Assembly: GCF_000708675.1 (NCBI RefSeq)
Contig: NZ_JELR01000001.1
Span: 558,001-622,000, forward strand
Source: Microbulbifer sp. HZ11
GTDB taxonomy: Bacteria > Pseudomonadota > Gammaproteobacteria > Pseudomonadales > Cellvibrionaceae
DNA length: 64,000 nucleotides
Direction: 5' to 3'
Shown here: positions 17,112-24,369 of the stretch, piece after piece
How positions within the stretch are numbered: position 1 is the first letter of the stretch
How the letters are laid out: each line of letters starts with the position of its first letter
Notes under the pieces: generated by a model
Databases searched by the model: none
Told to the model about the DNA's origin: nothing
The model's input: the letters and a program-made list of their open reading frames with translations, nothing else
Made by a program: the position numbers and the translations under genes

Positions 17112-17558
17112 ATGAATCATATTCAGCCAGACCAGGCTTCGCTCTCGGAAGATAAACCTCTGCAACAGGCCAGACTGTCCGGAGATCCGAACATTCTCGA
17201 CCAGTTGCTGGCACCGCCGGAGGCGACCAGCTTCGGTATTGCTGCAAGAGTTATCGATGTGCTGGAACAACGGATTGGAAAGGCATCTCTGGCAATTCGC
17301 CCGGTGGCATCTGACCTCAGTATGTCTACCCGGACGCTGCAGCGCCGTTTGCAGGAACACAACCTGAGTTTTGCCTCTCTGCGTGATCATGTTCGTTTCC
17401 GCCATGCAGTGCACTTCCTTAAAGACACTGCACTCAGCGTCGACGGCATTTCCCGTATTCTCGACTTTTCTGACAGAACCAGCTTTACCAGTGCATTCAA
17501 GCGTTGGACGGGTATGTCACCAACCGGTTATCGCCGCCAGGTAAGACAGCGCTTCTAA
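17112..17558 (+). CDS. Short AraC-family regulator (DNA-binding domain only)
   Basis: A 148-residue protein whose C-terminal 95 residues form the double helix-turn-helix AraC/XylS domain. The first HTH region is VASDLSMSTRTLQRRL, the second VDGISRILDFSDRTSF, ending in the family signature FTSAFKRWTGMSPTGYRR. The first 50 residues have no effector-domain features. Usual AraC regulators are about 300 residues, so this is either a SoxS/MarA-like stand-alone activator or a truncated protein. It starts with ATG behind AAGGAG. The target is unknown. Confidence 0.85.
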   Translation: MNHIQPDQASLSEDKPLQQARLSGDPNILDQLLAPPEATSFGIAARVIDVLEQRIGKASLAIRPVASDLSMSTRTLQRRLQEHNLSFASLRDHVRFRHAVHFLKDTALSVDGISRILDFSDRTSFTSAFKRWTGMSPTGYRRQVRQRF

Positions 17559-17596
17559 GTCGTCCCTGTCCGACTTTTACCTCGCATCACGTGGTT

Positions 17597-17624
17597 CAGG
17601 GCACCGGTAAACTCCGGTGCTCTG
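17597..17624. terminator. Hairpin after the AraC-type gene
   Basis: An 11-bp stem containing GCACCGG / CCGGTGC with a TAAACT loop lies 38 bases after the AraC stop. There is no T-run directly after it, so termination is probable but unproven. Confidence 0.45.
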
Positions 17625-17695
17625 GATTGCCTCATTTTGTCAAAGCCGTTAGAGTTGGCCCCAGAATTTTGACTGACTCTATTGAGGTTTAGACC

Positions 17696-18028
17696 ATGGA
17701 TTTCTTTATTCCTGCCGCAATGGCACAAGAGGCCGCTCCGGCTCCTCAGGGCAACCCGCTGATCACTCTGCTGATGTTCGGTGGCCTGTTTGTGTTTATG
17801 TGGCTGTTTATCATTCGCCCGCAGCGCAAGCGCCAGAAAGAGCACCAGGAATTGGTGGGTGCCCTGAAGAAGGGGGATGAAGTGGTAATGACCAGTGGAA
17901 TGCTGGGCCGGGTTGAAAAGGTGGACGACGATTACCTGATTCTGGAAGTCGCTGAGAATATGCAGCTCAAATTCCAGAAAGTCGCGGTACACGCGGTACT
18001 GCCCAAGGGCACCATCAAGAATATCTGA
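17696..18028 (+). CDS. yajC: YajC, Sec translocon accessory subunit
   Basis: A 110-residue single-pass inner-membrane protein. A short periplasmic start is followed by a hydrophobic helix (ITLLMFGGLFVFMWLFIIRP) and the family signature QRKRQKEHQELVGALKKGD, then a small cytoplasmic domain (VMTSGMLGRVEKVDDD). YajC associates with SecDF and the AcrB-type pumps. In most gammaproteobacteria it sits between tgt and secD; here it stands alone between an AraC gene and a PLP enzyme gene. The start is ATG at 17696. Confidence 0.94.
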   Translation: MDFFIPAAMAQEAAPAPQGNPLITLLMFGGLFVFMWLFIIRPQRKRQKEHQELVGALKKGDEVVMTSGMLGRVEKVDDDYLILEVAENMQLKFQKVAVHAVLPKGTIKNI

Positions 18029-18087
18029 AGCTGTCCAGCCGACTGAAGGTGTTTATCACACTCTGTCGACTGGGCTTCATCTCGATC

Positions 18088-18114
18088 AAAACCCGGCTAG
18101 GCCGGGTTTTTTTG
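18088..18114 (+). terminator. Rho-independent terminator of yajC
   Basis: Stem AACCCGGC / GCCGGGTT with a three-base loop TAG, followed by a run of seven T. Confidence 0.92.
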
Positions 18115-18182
18115 GTTTTGGCTTACCCTGATATGCCGTGAGACTGGCTGGCGACCTGCAATTTGCCCTGAGGAGGTCAATA

Positions 18183-19229
18183 GTGAAGATTAAATACCCC
18201 GCCAGAGAGACACTGGCGAATTTGCCGACGCCGTTACAACCTCTCGATCGCATCAGCGAAACCTTCTCTTATCCCTTCGAAGGTCCCAGGATCTGGGTGA
18301 AGCGGGACGATCTTACCGAGAGCGCAATGTCTGGTAATAAGTTACGCAAACTGGAGTTCATTATCGCGGAAGCCAAGGCGCAGGGGTGCGATACACTGAT
18401 CACCTGCGGTGGAGAGCAATCAAATCACTGCCGGGCGACAGCTTTGGCTGCGGCCAAAGCCGGTTTGCGGGCGCATGTCCTGCTGCGAGCCGGTCGCAGT
18501 ACAGACCTTGAGGCGTCGGCTCCCGACGGAAACCTTCTGGTGGATTTTCTCGCAGGGGCCCGTGTATCCCTATACCCATTAAAGGAATATCTCGCGCGAC
18601 TCCCCGACCTGTTTGAAGAGTGGAGCGCACATTATTTGCAGCGAGGGCGCCGCGCCCTCTGTATTCCCACCGGTGGTAGCGATGGGTTGGGGATCTGGGG
18701 ATATATCGCCGGTGCAGAAGAGATTATTTCCGATTGTCGCGCCTCAGGGTTTGAGCCTGAGCACCTGATATGTGCAACCGGTAGTGGTGGCACTCAATCC
18801 GGGTTGACTCTCGGTTGTCAGTTACTCGGTGTTGCTACCCAGGTCACGGGGTACGCGGTGTGCGACGATGAAGCGTATTTTTTGCGCAAAGTCGTGCAGG
18901 ATATTGCGGACTGGAAGGTTCGCTACCCCGGAGCGGGCGGTGCCGGATTTGTATTGGACGAAGATCGAATACACGTGATTGATGATTACATTGGTCCGGG
19001 ATATGCACTGGCCACTGAATCGGTTTACCAATCCATTGCGCTACTGGCTCAGCAAGAGGGGCTGTTACTGGATCCCGTTTATACCGGCAAAGCGTTTCAT
19101 GGATTATTGGCTGAGATTAAGCGCGGGCGGTATCGAGGCAGCAAAAATCTCGTGTTCGTTCACACTGGCGGGCAGTTCGGAATATTCCCTCAGCGAGATG
19201 GTTTTAAAAGCAGTTGGGCTGAAAATTAG
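18183..19229 (+). CDS. D-cysteine desulfhydrase / ACC deaminase family PLP enzyme
   Basis: A 348-residue fold-type II PLP enzyme. The PLP lysine is in SGNKLRKLEFI, the cofactor-phosphate region is TGSGGTQSGL, and the substrate loop is GGEQSNHCRATALAA. The family includes D-cysteine desulfhydrase (DcyD) and ACC deaminase; the overall pattern is closer to DcyD, but I cannot separate the two from motifs alone. GTG at 18183 is preferred because a perfect AGGAGG lies at 18171-18176; the frame upstream to 18138 is not preceded by one. It stands alone, so genome context does not help with the substrate. Confidence 0.82.
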   Translation: MKIKYPARETLANLPTPLQPLDRISETFSYPFEGPRIWVKRDDLTESAMSGNKLRKLEFIIAEAKAQGCDTLITCGGEQSNHCRATALAAAKAGLRAHVLLRAGRSTDLEASAPDGNLLVDFLAGARVSLYPLKEYLARLPDLFEEWSAHYLQRGRRALCIPTGGSDGLGIWGYIAGAEEIISDCRASGFEPEHLICATGSGGTQSGLTLGCQLLGVATQVTGYAVCDDEAYFLRKVVQDIADWKVRYPGAGGAGFVLDEDRIHVIDDYIGPGYALATESVYQSIALLAQQEGLLLDPVYTGKAFHGLLAEIKRGRYRGSKNLVFVHTGGQFGIFPQRDGFKSSWAEN

Positions 19230-19564
19230 TCAGTAACCTGGCACTGAGTAAACACGGCCAATTGTTCGATGCCCAATCAAGGCCTGGCGTGGGTTCTGTT
19301 TCGCGACAGAATTCTCTGTTTTAGCGAAAAATTTGGTGATAAATCGAATTTTTGGCAGAAAACAGGACTATGCTGCTGATGATTGGCGGATTACTGTTCT
19401 CATTTTGGCGAAACTGCTACCCTCAGCGTCATTGTCGGGGCGGTCGAGTAATAAAAATCGGTGTTCTCACCGAGAGAACGATATCGAAAAACTGCCCGAA
19501 TCTGTCTCGGCGGATCCTGCGTCGAGCATATTGCTGACTGTTTTTCAATCAAAAAATAAGAGCT
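19230..19564. other. Long leader region before the alanine symporter gene
   Basis: 335 bases without a credible gene. It contains an AT-rich dyad (AAAAATT near 19328 with AATTTTT near 19349) and a hairpin GTTCTC-ACCGA-GAGAAC near 19463. I looked for a glycine riboswitch, common before this symporter family, and did not see its conserved core. Confidence 0.4.
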
Positions 19565-21235
19565 GTGGGGGTTGATTTGGAATCATTCAATCAGTTGTTG
19601 CTAACCCTGGATGGGTTGCTGGGTTCAGCGGCCTGGTTTCCCTGGGTACTGTTAGGGGTCGGTTTTTTCTTCACGCTGTATCTGGGCTTCCCTCAGATCC
19701 GCTACTTCGGCCACGCGATCAAGATCGTGCGGGGTAAATACGATAAACCAGGTGACCCGGGGGATACCTCCCACTTCCAGGCGCTATCCACCGCACTGTC
19801 GGGTACCGTAGGTACCGGTAATATTGGTGGAGTGGGGCTCGCGATCTTCCTTGGCGGGCCGGCCGCGTTGTTCTGGATGTGGGTCACTGCATTTCTCGGT
19901 ATGACGACAAAGTTCGTTGAGGTAACCCTATCTCATAAATATCGAATTAAGGCAGCGGACGGTTACTATGCCGGCGGCCCCATGTTCTACATGGAGCGAC
20001 GGTTAAACATGAAGTGGCTGGCAGTCATATTTGCCATCGCGACGGTAATCAGCTCATTTGGTACCGGCAGTTTGCCGCAGGTCAATAATATTGCCCAGGC
20101 CATGTATGATACCTTTGGTCTGAGCAAGATGCTGACCGGCGGTGTGCTGGCGATTCTTCTCGGTCTGGTGATTATCGGCGGCATTACGCGTATCGCCAAA
20201 GTGACCTCAACCATTGTGCCGGTGATGGCTGTGCTGTACATCGTGGGCGCGCTGGCAGTTATCCTGTACAACTACCAGAACATCATCCCCTCCTTTTCTG
20301 CCGTTTTTGCCGGTGCCTTCAATGGCAGTGCGGCCATGGGCGGTTTCCTCGGCGCCAGCTTCGCCTACGCCTTTAACCGCGGCGTAAACCGCGGCCTCTT
20401 CTCCAACGAAGCCGGGCAGGGCTCAGCGCCCATTGCCCACGCCGCTGCACGCGCGGATGAGCCTGTATCTGAGGGTATGGTGTCACTGCTTGAGCCATTC
20501 ATTGATACCCTGATCATCTGTACCCTGACCGGTCTGGTGATTCTGTCGTCGGGGGTCTGGACCGAGAAGCATATGAATCGCTTTGAACGCGCAGATATGA
20601 TGGTGGTTGCCGGTACCTATACCGACAAAGATGAGGCAGATGTAAAACAGCTGTTTGGTTTCCTGAGCAATCAGAGCAGCGATGTTAAGCCATACACCGG
20701 GACTATTGTGGTCGCCGACGGCCTACCTCTGAATAAAGATGAGTTCACTGTGCTCAACTCTCGCTCCGTTGCCGAAGACGTGGAATTCCGAGTGGGCGGG
20801 GACAACTTCTCCGGTGTGCTCAACGTCAATAGCGGCCGCCTGGTAAATCCGAATGTCGATGTCTGGGGTAATTCGTTGTTGCACTCGGTGGCATTGACTA
20901 ACCGGGCCTTCCAGAAAGGGTTCTTCGGAGAGTACGGAAGCTACATTGTTACCCTCGGGATTCTGCTGTTTGCCTTCTCGACGGCAATCGCCTGGTCCTA
21001 TTATGGTGACCGCTCCATGATCTATCTGTTTGGTCCCAAAGCAGTAATGCCGTACCGGTTGGTCTACGTGGTGGCTTTCTTCTGGGCAGCGATCGAGGAT
21101 ACGACGATTATCTGGAACCTGTCCGCAGTGGCGATTGTGCTAATGACACTGCCAAACCTGTTTGGTATTTCTATCCTCGCAAGGGAAATGAAAGATACGG
21201 TCAAGGACTACTGGAAAGATCCCAGCCACAAATAA
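19565..21235 (+). CDS. Sodium:alanine/glycine symporter (AGCS family)
   Basis: A 556-residue inner-membrane symporter. Signature segments are [20 protein letters not shown] (residues about 79-98) and [20 protein letters not shown]-type sequence in the middle, both typical of AGCS carriers of alanine or glycine with sodium. About 100 soluble residues (roughly 340-445, rich in Asp, Val and Asn) interrupt the transmembrane core, making the protein longer than the usual 450-480. The start may be GTG at 19565 or TTG at 19577; the latter is better placed after GGGGG. It ends at a strong terminator shared with puuA. Confidence 0.92.
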   Translation: MGVDLESFNQLLLTLDGLLGSAAWFPWVLLGVGFFFTLYLGFPQIRYFGHAIKIVRGKYDKPGDPGDTSHFQALSTALSGTVGTGNIGGVGLAIFLGGPAALFWMWVTAFLGMTTKFVEVTLSHKYRIKAADGYYAGGPMFYMERRLNMKWLAVIFAIATVISSFGTGSLPQVNNIAQAMYDTFGLSKMLTGGVLAILLGLVIIGGITRIAKVTSTIVPVMAVLYIVGALAVILYNYQNIIPSFSAVFAGAFNGSAAMGGFLGASFAYAFNRGVNRGLFSNEAGQGSAPIAHAAARADEPVSEGMVSLLEPFIDTLIICTLTGLVILSSGVWTEKHMNRFERADMMVVAGTYTDKDEADVKQLFGFLSNQSSDVKPYTGTIVVADGLPLNKDEFTVLNSRSVAEDVEFRVGGDNFSGVLNVNSGRLVNPNVDVWGNSLLHSVALTNRAFQKGFFGEYGSYIVTLGILLFAFSTAIAWSYYGDRSMIYLFGPKAVMPYRLVYVVAFFWAAIEDTTIIWNLSAVAIVLMTLPNLFGISILAREMKDTVKDYWKDPSHK

Positions 21236-21254
21236 TTGCTCGAATTACCAGGGC

Positions 21255-21288
21255 ACAAAAAACCCGGCAAATGCCGGGTTTTTTGTAT
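21255..21288. terminator. Bidirectional terminator between the symporter and puuA
   Basis: Stem AACCCGGCA / TGCCGGGTT with a two-base core, flanked by an A-run on the left and TTTT on the right. It serves the convergent symporter (+) and puuA (-) genes. Confidence 0.92.
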
Positions 21289-21306
21289 TTTAGGGGTGCC
21301 AATGAA

Positions 21307-22641
21307 TCAGACATTGAGCAGCAGGTACTCGCGCTCCCAGGAGCTGATTACGCGGTTAAATTCCTCGTACTCATCCCGTTTGATCGCAGCCCAGGCGCGA
21401 ACGAAGGTATCGCCAAACATTTCGACGGCTTCCGGACATTCTGCCAACAGGCTGAGCGCATGCTCCTGAGTGCGGGGTAGGGTGATGGGCTCTGATGAGC
21501 AATCGCCGGTGTACGGTTTGCTTGGTGTGACTTTGTTCATCATGCCGAGATAACCGCAGGCGAGCGAAGTCGCAATCGCCAGGTAGGGGTTGCAGTCGGC
21601 ACCGGGGAAGCGGTTCTCCAGGCGTTTTGCCTGAGGTGAGCTGTCTGGTACTCGCAGCCCGGTGGTCCGATTGTCATAGCCCCAGTGCAGGCTGGTGGGC
21701 GCAGCCATTTCCGGTGTGAAACGGCGATAAGAATTTACGTTCGGAGCAAAAAACGTGATAAACCCCGGGGTGTATTTTTGCATGCCACCGATGAAGTGCA
21801 TAAAACGCTCATTCTCAGAGCCGTCCTCATTTACAAAAATGTTTTTCCCGGTCTTGCTGTCAACGATACTCTGGTGGAGGTGCAGGGCACTGCCAGGCTC
21901 ATCTTCCATGGGCTTCGCCATAAAAGTGGCATAGATGCCATGGCGCAGGGCGGTTTCACGTACCGTACGTTTGAAGGTGAATACCTGATCGGCAAGCCGG
22001 AGTGGATCGCCGTGCAGAAAGTTGATTTCCATCTGTGCGGTGCCGGATTCGTGGATCAGGGTGTCCACGTCTAGTCCCTGAGCTTCGCAGAAATCGTACA
22101 TGTCTTCGATGATTGGCTCGTACTCATTGGCCGCATCAATACTGTAAGACTGGCGGGTTTTTTCCGTGCGCCCGGAGCGTCCTACGGGGGCGGAGAGTTT
22201 TTCATCGGGGTCGAGATTGCGTTTGACGAGGTAGAACTCAACTTCTGGAGCGACCACTGGCTGCCAGCCCTGTTCCGCATACTTGTCCAGTACGAACTTG
22301 AGAATATTGCGGGTGCTGATGGGGTGCGGTTTACCATCGCGGGTGTAGCAGTCGTGGATAATCTGCGCGGTAGGCTCGTTCGCCCAGGGGTTCAGGCGAA
22401 TTGAGTCCGGGTCGGGTACCAGCAGCATGTCAGTATCTGCTGGGTCTACCAGTTCATTATGCTCGTCTACATAGTCGCCGGTCACCGTCTGAACCAGGAT
22501 GCTCTCCGGCAGGCGGCTGTCTTCGGTCAGGAATTTGTCCGTCGGGGTGAATTTACCCCGCGCATTGCCGGACATATCCGGTACCAGGCACTCGACTTCG
22601 GAGATCGAATGTTCCGCGAGCCACTGGGTTATCTTGTCCAT
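21307..22641 (-). CDS. puuA: Glutamine-synthetase-like gamma-glutamylputrescine synthetase
   Basis: A 444-residue member of the glutamine synthetase superfamily. Metal-binding and catalytic signatures are APEVEFYL, the histidine motif SALHLHQSI, NSYRRFTPEMAAPT, and the arginine/glutamate motif RLENRFPGADCNPYLA. The length and sequence style match PuuA and related polyamine ligases rather than GlnA (468 residues), and the adenylylation tyrosine loop of GlnA is not evident. It ligates glutamate to putrescine (or another amine) with ATP. It diverges from a PuuB-type oxidase, the next enzyme in that pathway, which supports the call. The exact amine is not known. Confidence 0.87.
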   Translation of the reverse strand: MDKITQWLAEHSISEVECLVPDMSGNARGKFTPTDKFLTEDSRLPESILVQTVTGDYVDEHNELVDPADTDMLLVPDPDSIRLNPWANEPTAQIIHDCYTRDGKPHPISTRNILKFVLDKYAEQGWQPVVAPEVEFYLVKRNLDPDEKLSAPVGRSGRTEKTRQSYSIDAANEYEPIIEDMYDFCEAQGLDVDTLIHESGTAQMEINFLHGDPLRLADQVFTFKRTVRETALRHGIYATFMAKPMEDEPGSALHLHQSIVDSKTGKNIFVNEDGSENERFMHFIGGMQKYTPGFITFFAPNVNSYRRFTPEMAAPTSLHWGYDNRTTGLRVPDSSPQAKRLENRFPGADCNPYLAIATSLACGYLGMMNKVTPSKPYTGDCSSEPITLPRTQEHALSLLAECPEAVEMFGDTFVRAWAAIKRDEYEEFNRVISSWEREYLLLNV

Positions 22642-22778
22642 GTTACACCTTGTGATTGGAAGGCTTGTATTTGATTATCGTGCCAACTTCGCCAAACAGT
22701 AGCTTAAACCTCTGTGGGTGGCGAAGGATGATTTCCGGCGTACCGCAAATTTTTCATCCGGACTTTGATTATGGCAAG

Positions 22779-22822
22779 AAACCGAATTATTATTCAACAA
22801 ATACCGAATAATGATTCGGTTT
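22779..22822. promoter_or_regulatory. Paired 17-bp inverted motif in the puuA-puuB intergenic region (candidate operator)
   Basis: Left arm at 22779-22795 and right arm at 22806-22822 (GAATAATGATTCGGTTT) are inverted copies with one mismatch, separated by 10 bases. The right half also contains CCGAAT-AATG-ATTCGG (22804-22819). It lies 28 bases before the puuB start. A third copy precedes the TonB receptor gene at 24259. Confidence 0.65.
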
Positions 22823-22849
22823 TAGCGAGGATGATTTTGGAGATACTCG

Positions 22850-24157
22850 ATGTCCGCTAGCGGAAGCATTACCAGATTGCACGGCCATACCGATTCCTAT
22901 TATGCGGCCAGTGCAAACCCCACTCCGGAATACCCGTGCCTGGAGGGCGAGGTGACAGCGGATGTGTGCATTATTGGTGCGGGGTATACCGGCCTTTCGT
23001 CCGCGCTCCACCTTGCCGAGCGCGGATACAAGGTGGTTGTCCTCGAAGCGGAGCGCGTGGGCTGGGGGGCTTCCGGGCGCAACGGCGGCCACGTGGGTGT
23101 TGGTCAGCGCAAAGGTCAGGAAGAGCTCGAAAAAATGCTGGGCAGGGATACCGCCAGAGCACTGTGGGATATGGGCCTGGAAGCGGTGCAACTCGTGGAG
23201 CACCTGATAAACCGGCACGGTATCCAGTGCGACCTGAAGCGCGGCATTATGCATTTGGCGGCCAAAAAGAGTCACGAGGCCGAGCTCCGCCAAGAGGTCG
23301 AATTGCTCAACCAGCGTTATGGCTATGAGGACATGCGATACGCCAACCGGGACGAAGTGGCTGATCTCGTCGGTTCGGATCGCTTTTTCGGCGGGCAGAT
23401 AGATTCCGGTTCGTTGCACCTGCATCCACTTAATTATGCGCTCGGCCTTGCCGATGCCGCGCGGGCCGCAGGTGTCCTGTTTTTTGAACACAGTCGGGTC
23501 ACAGGGTACGTCAGCGGCAGCCCCTGCGTAGTGTCCACAGAGCATGGGCGGGTGAGTGCGGCGAATATCGTCCTTGCCTGTAATGGGTACCTGGGCAAAC
23601 TGGAGCCGCGTATGGCCGGGCGTATTATGCCCATCAACAACTTTGTGCTGGCCACAGAGCCTCTGGAGGAGAAGCTGGCACGAGAATTGATAGCGAACGA
23701 CTACGCGCTGCAAGACACGCTGTTCGTGATCAATTATTGGAAATTGTCCGGAGACAACCGTCTGATTTTCGGCGGCGGCGAAAATTATTCATCGCGCTTT
23801 CCTCGAGATATTCGCGGGTTTGTACGGAAGTACATGCTGGAGGTCTACCCACAGTTGGCCGGTACGCAGATTGACTACGGTTGGGGCGGTACTCTGGCGA
23901 TCACTATGAATCGAATGCCGAGTATTGGCAGGCTGGAACCGAACGTCTACTACAGCCAGGGGTACTCTGGGCACGGTGTGCCGACAGCGACGTTTGCCGG
24001 AAAAATTCTTGCGGAAGTGATTGCCGGTACCGAAGAGAGGTTTGATATATTGTCGCGCATTCCAACGCCAAGTTTCCCGGGGGGGACACTGCTGCGTTGG
24101 CCAGGACTGGTAGCAGGAATGCTCTATTACAGCTTATTGGACAAGTTGGGGCGATAG
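22850..24157 (+). CDS. puuB: PuuB-type FAD-dependent gamma-glutamylputrescine oxidase
   Basis: A 435-residue FAD-dependent oxidoreductase of the DAO superfamily. The dinucleotide-binding motif is DVCIIGAGYTGLSSALHLAE (about residues 38-57), followed by the GWGASGRNGGHV flavin segment characteristic of PuuB and related amine oxidases. The C-terminal flavin motif includes YSQGYSGHGVPTATFAGK. It would oxidise gamma-glutamylputrescine, the product of the divergent PuuA, in putrescine breakdown. The start is ATG at 22850. The intergenic region carries a candidate operator. Confidence 0.9.
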   Translation: MSASGSITRLHGHTDSYYAASANPTPEYPCLEGEVTADVCIIGAGYTGLSSALHLAERGYKVVVLEAERVGWGASGRNGGHVGVGQRKGQEELEKMLGRDTARALWDMGLEAVQLVEHLINRHGIQCDLKRGIMHLAAKKSHEAELRQEVELLNQRYGYEDMRYANRDEVADLVGSDRFFGGQIDSGSLHLHPLNYALGLADAARAAGVLFFEHSRVTGYVSGSPCVVSTEHGRVSAANIVLACNGYLGKLEPRMAGRIMPINNFVLATEPLEEKLARELIANDYALQDTLFVINYWKLSGDNRLIFGGGENYSSRFPRDIRGFVRKYMLEVYPQLAGTQIDYGWGGTLAITMNRMPSIGRLEPNVYYSQGYSGHGVPTATFAGKILAEVIAGTEERFDILSRIPTPSFPGGTLLRWPGLVAGMLYYSLLDKLGR

Positions 24158-24258
24158 GGATCCTGGAAGTCTACAGTTCGCGGCTTCATCGACAGCGCCG
24201 GTGTCCCGGTGTTGCGGCACCGTGTTTCCAGTGGTTTTCGGGGTCAAAAAATAAAGTT

Positions 24259-24275
24259 GAATAATTGTTCGGTTT
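24259..24275 (+). promoter_or_regulatory. Third copy of the puu-locus 17-bp motif, before the TonB receptor gene
   Basis: GAATAATTGTTCGGTTT differs at two positions from the right arm at 22806-22822. It lies 94 bases before the receptor ATG. Recurrence at both intergenic regions of this locus supports a shared regulator. Confidence 0.6.
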
Positions 24276-24369
24276 GTGGAATAACAGACCGAGCAGTTTG
24301 ATTACTGGGGCCGTCCTAAGCGGTATCACTGGACACAAACCCGATAAAAATAACCCACGGGGAGTTACG

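Noticed and set aside
19230-19564. Glycine riboswitch before the AGCS symporter gene
   Set aside because: The region is long enough but I could not find the conserved glycine aptamer core.
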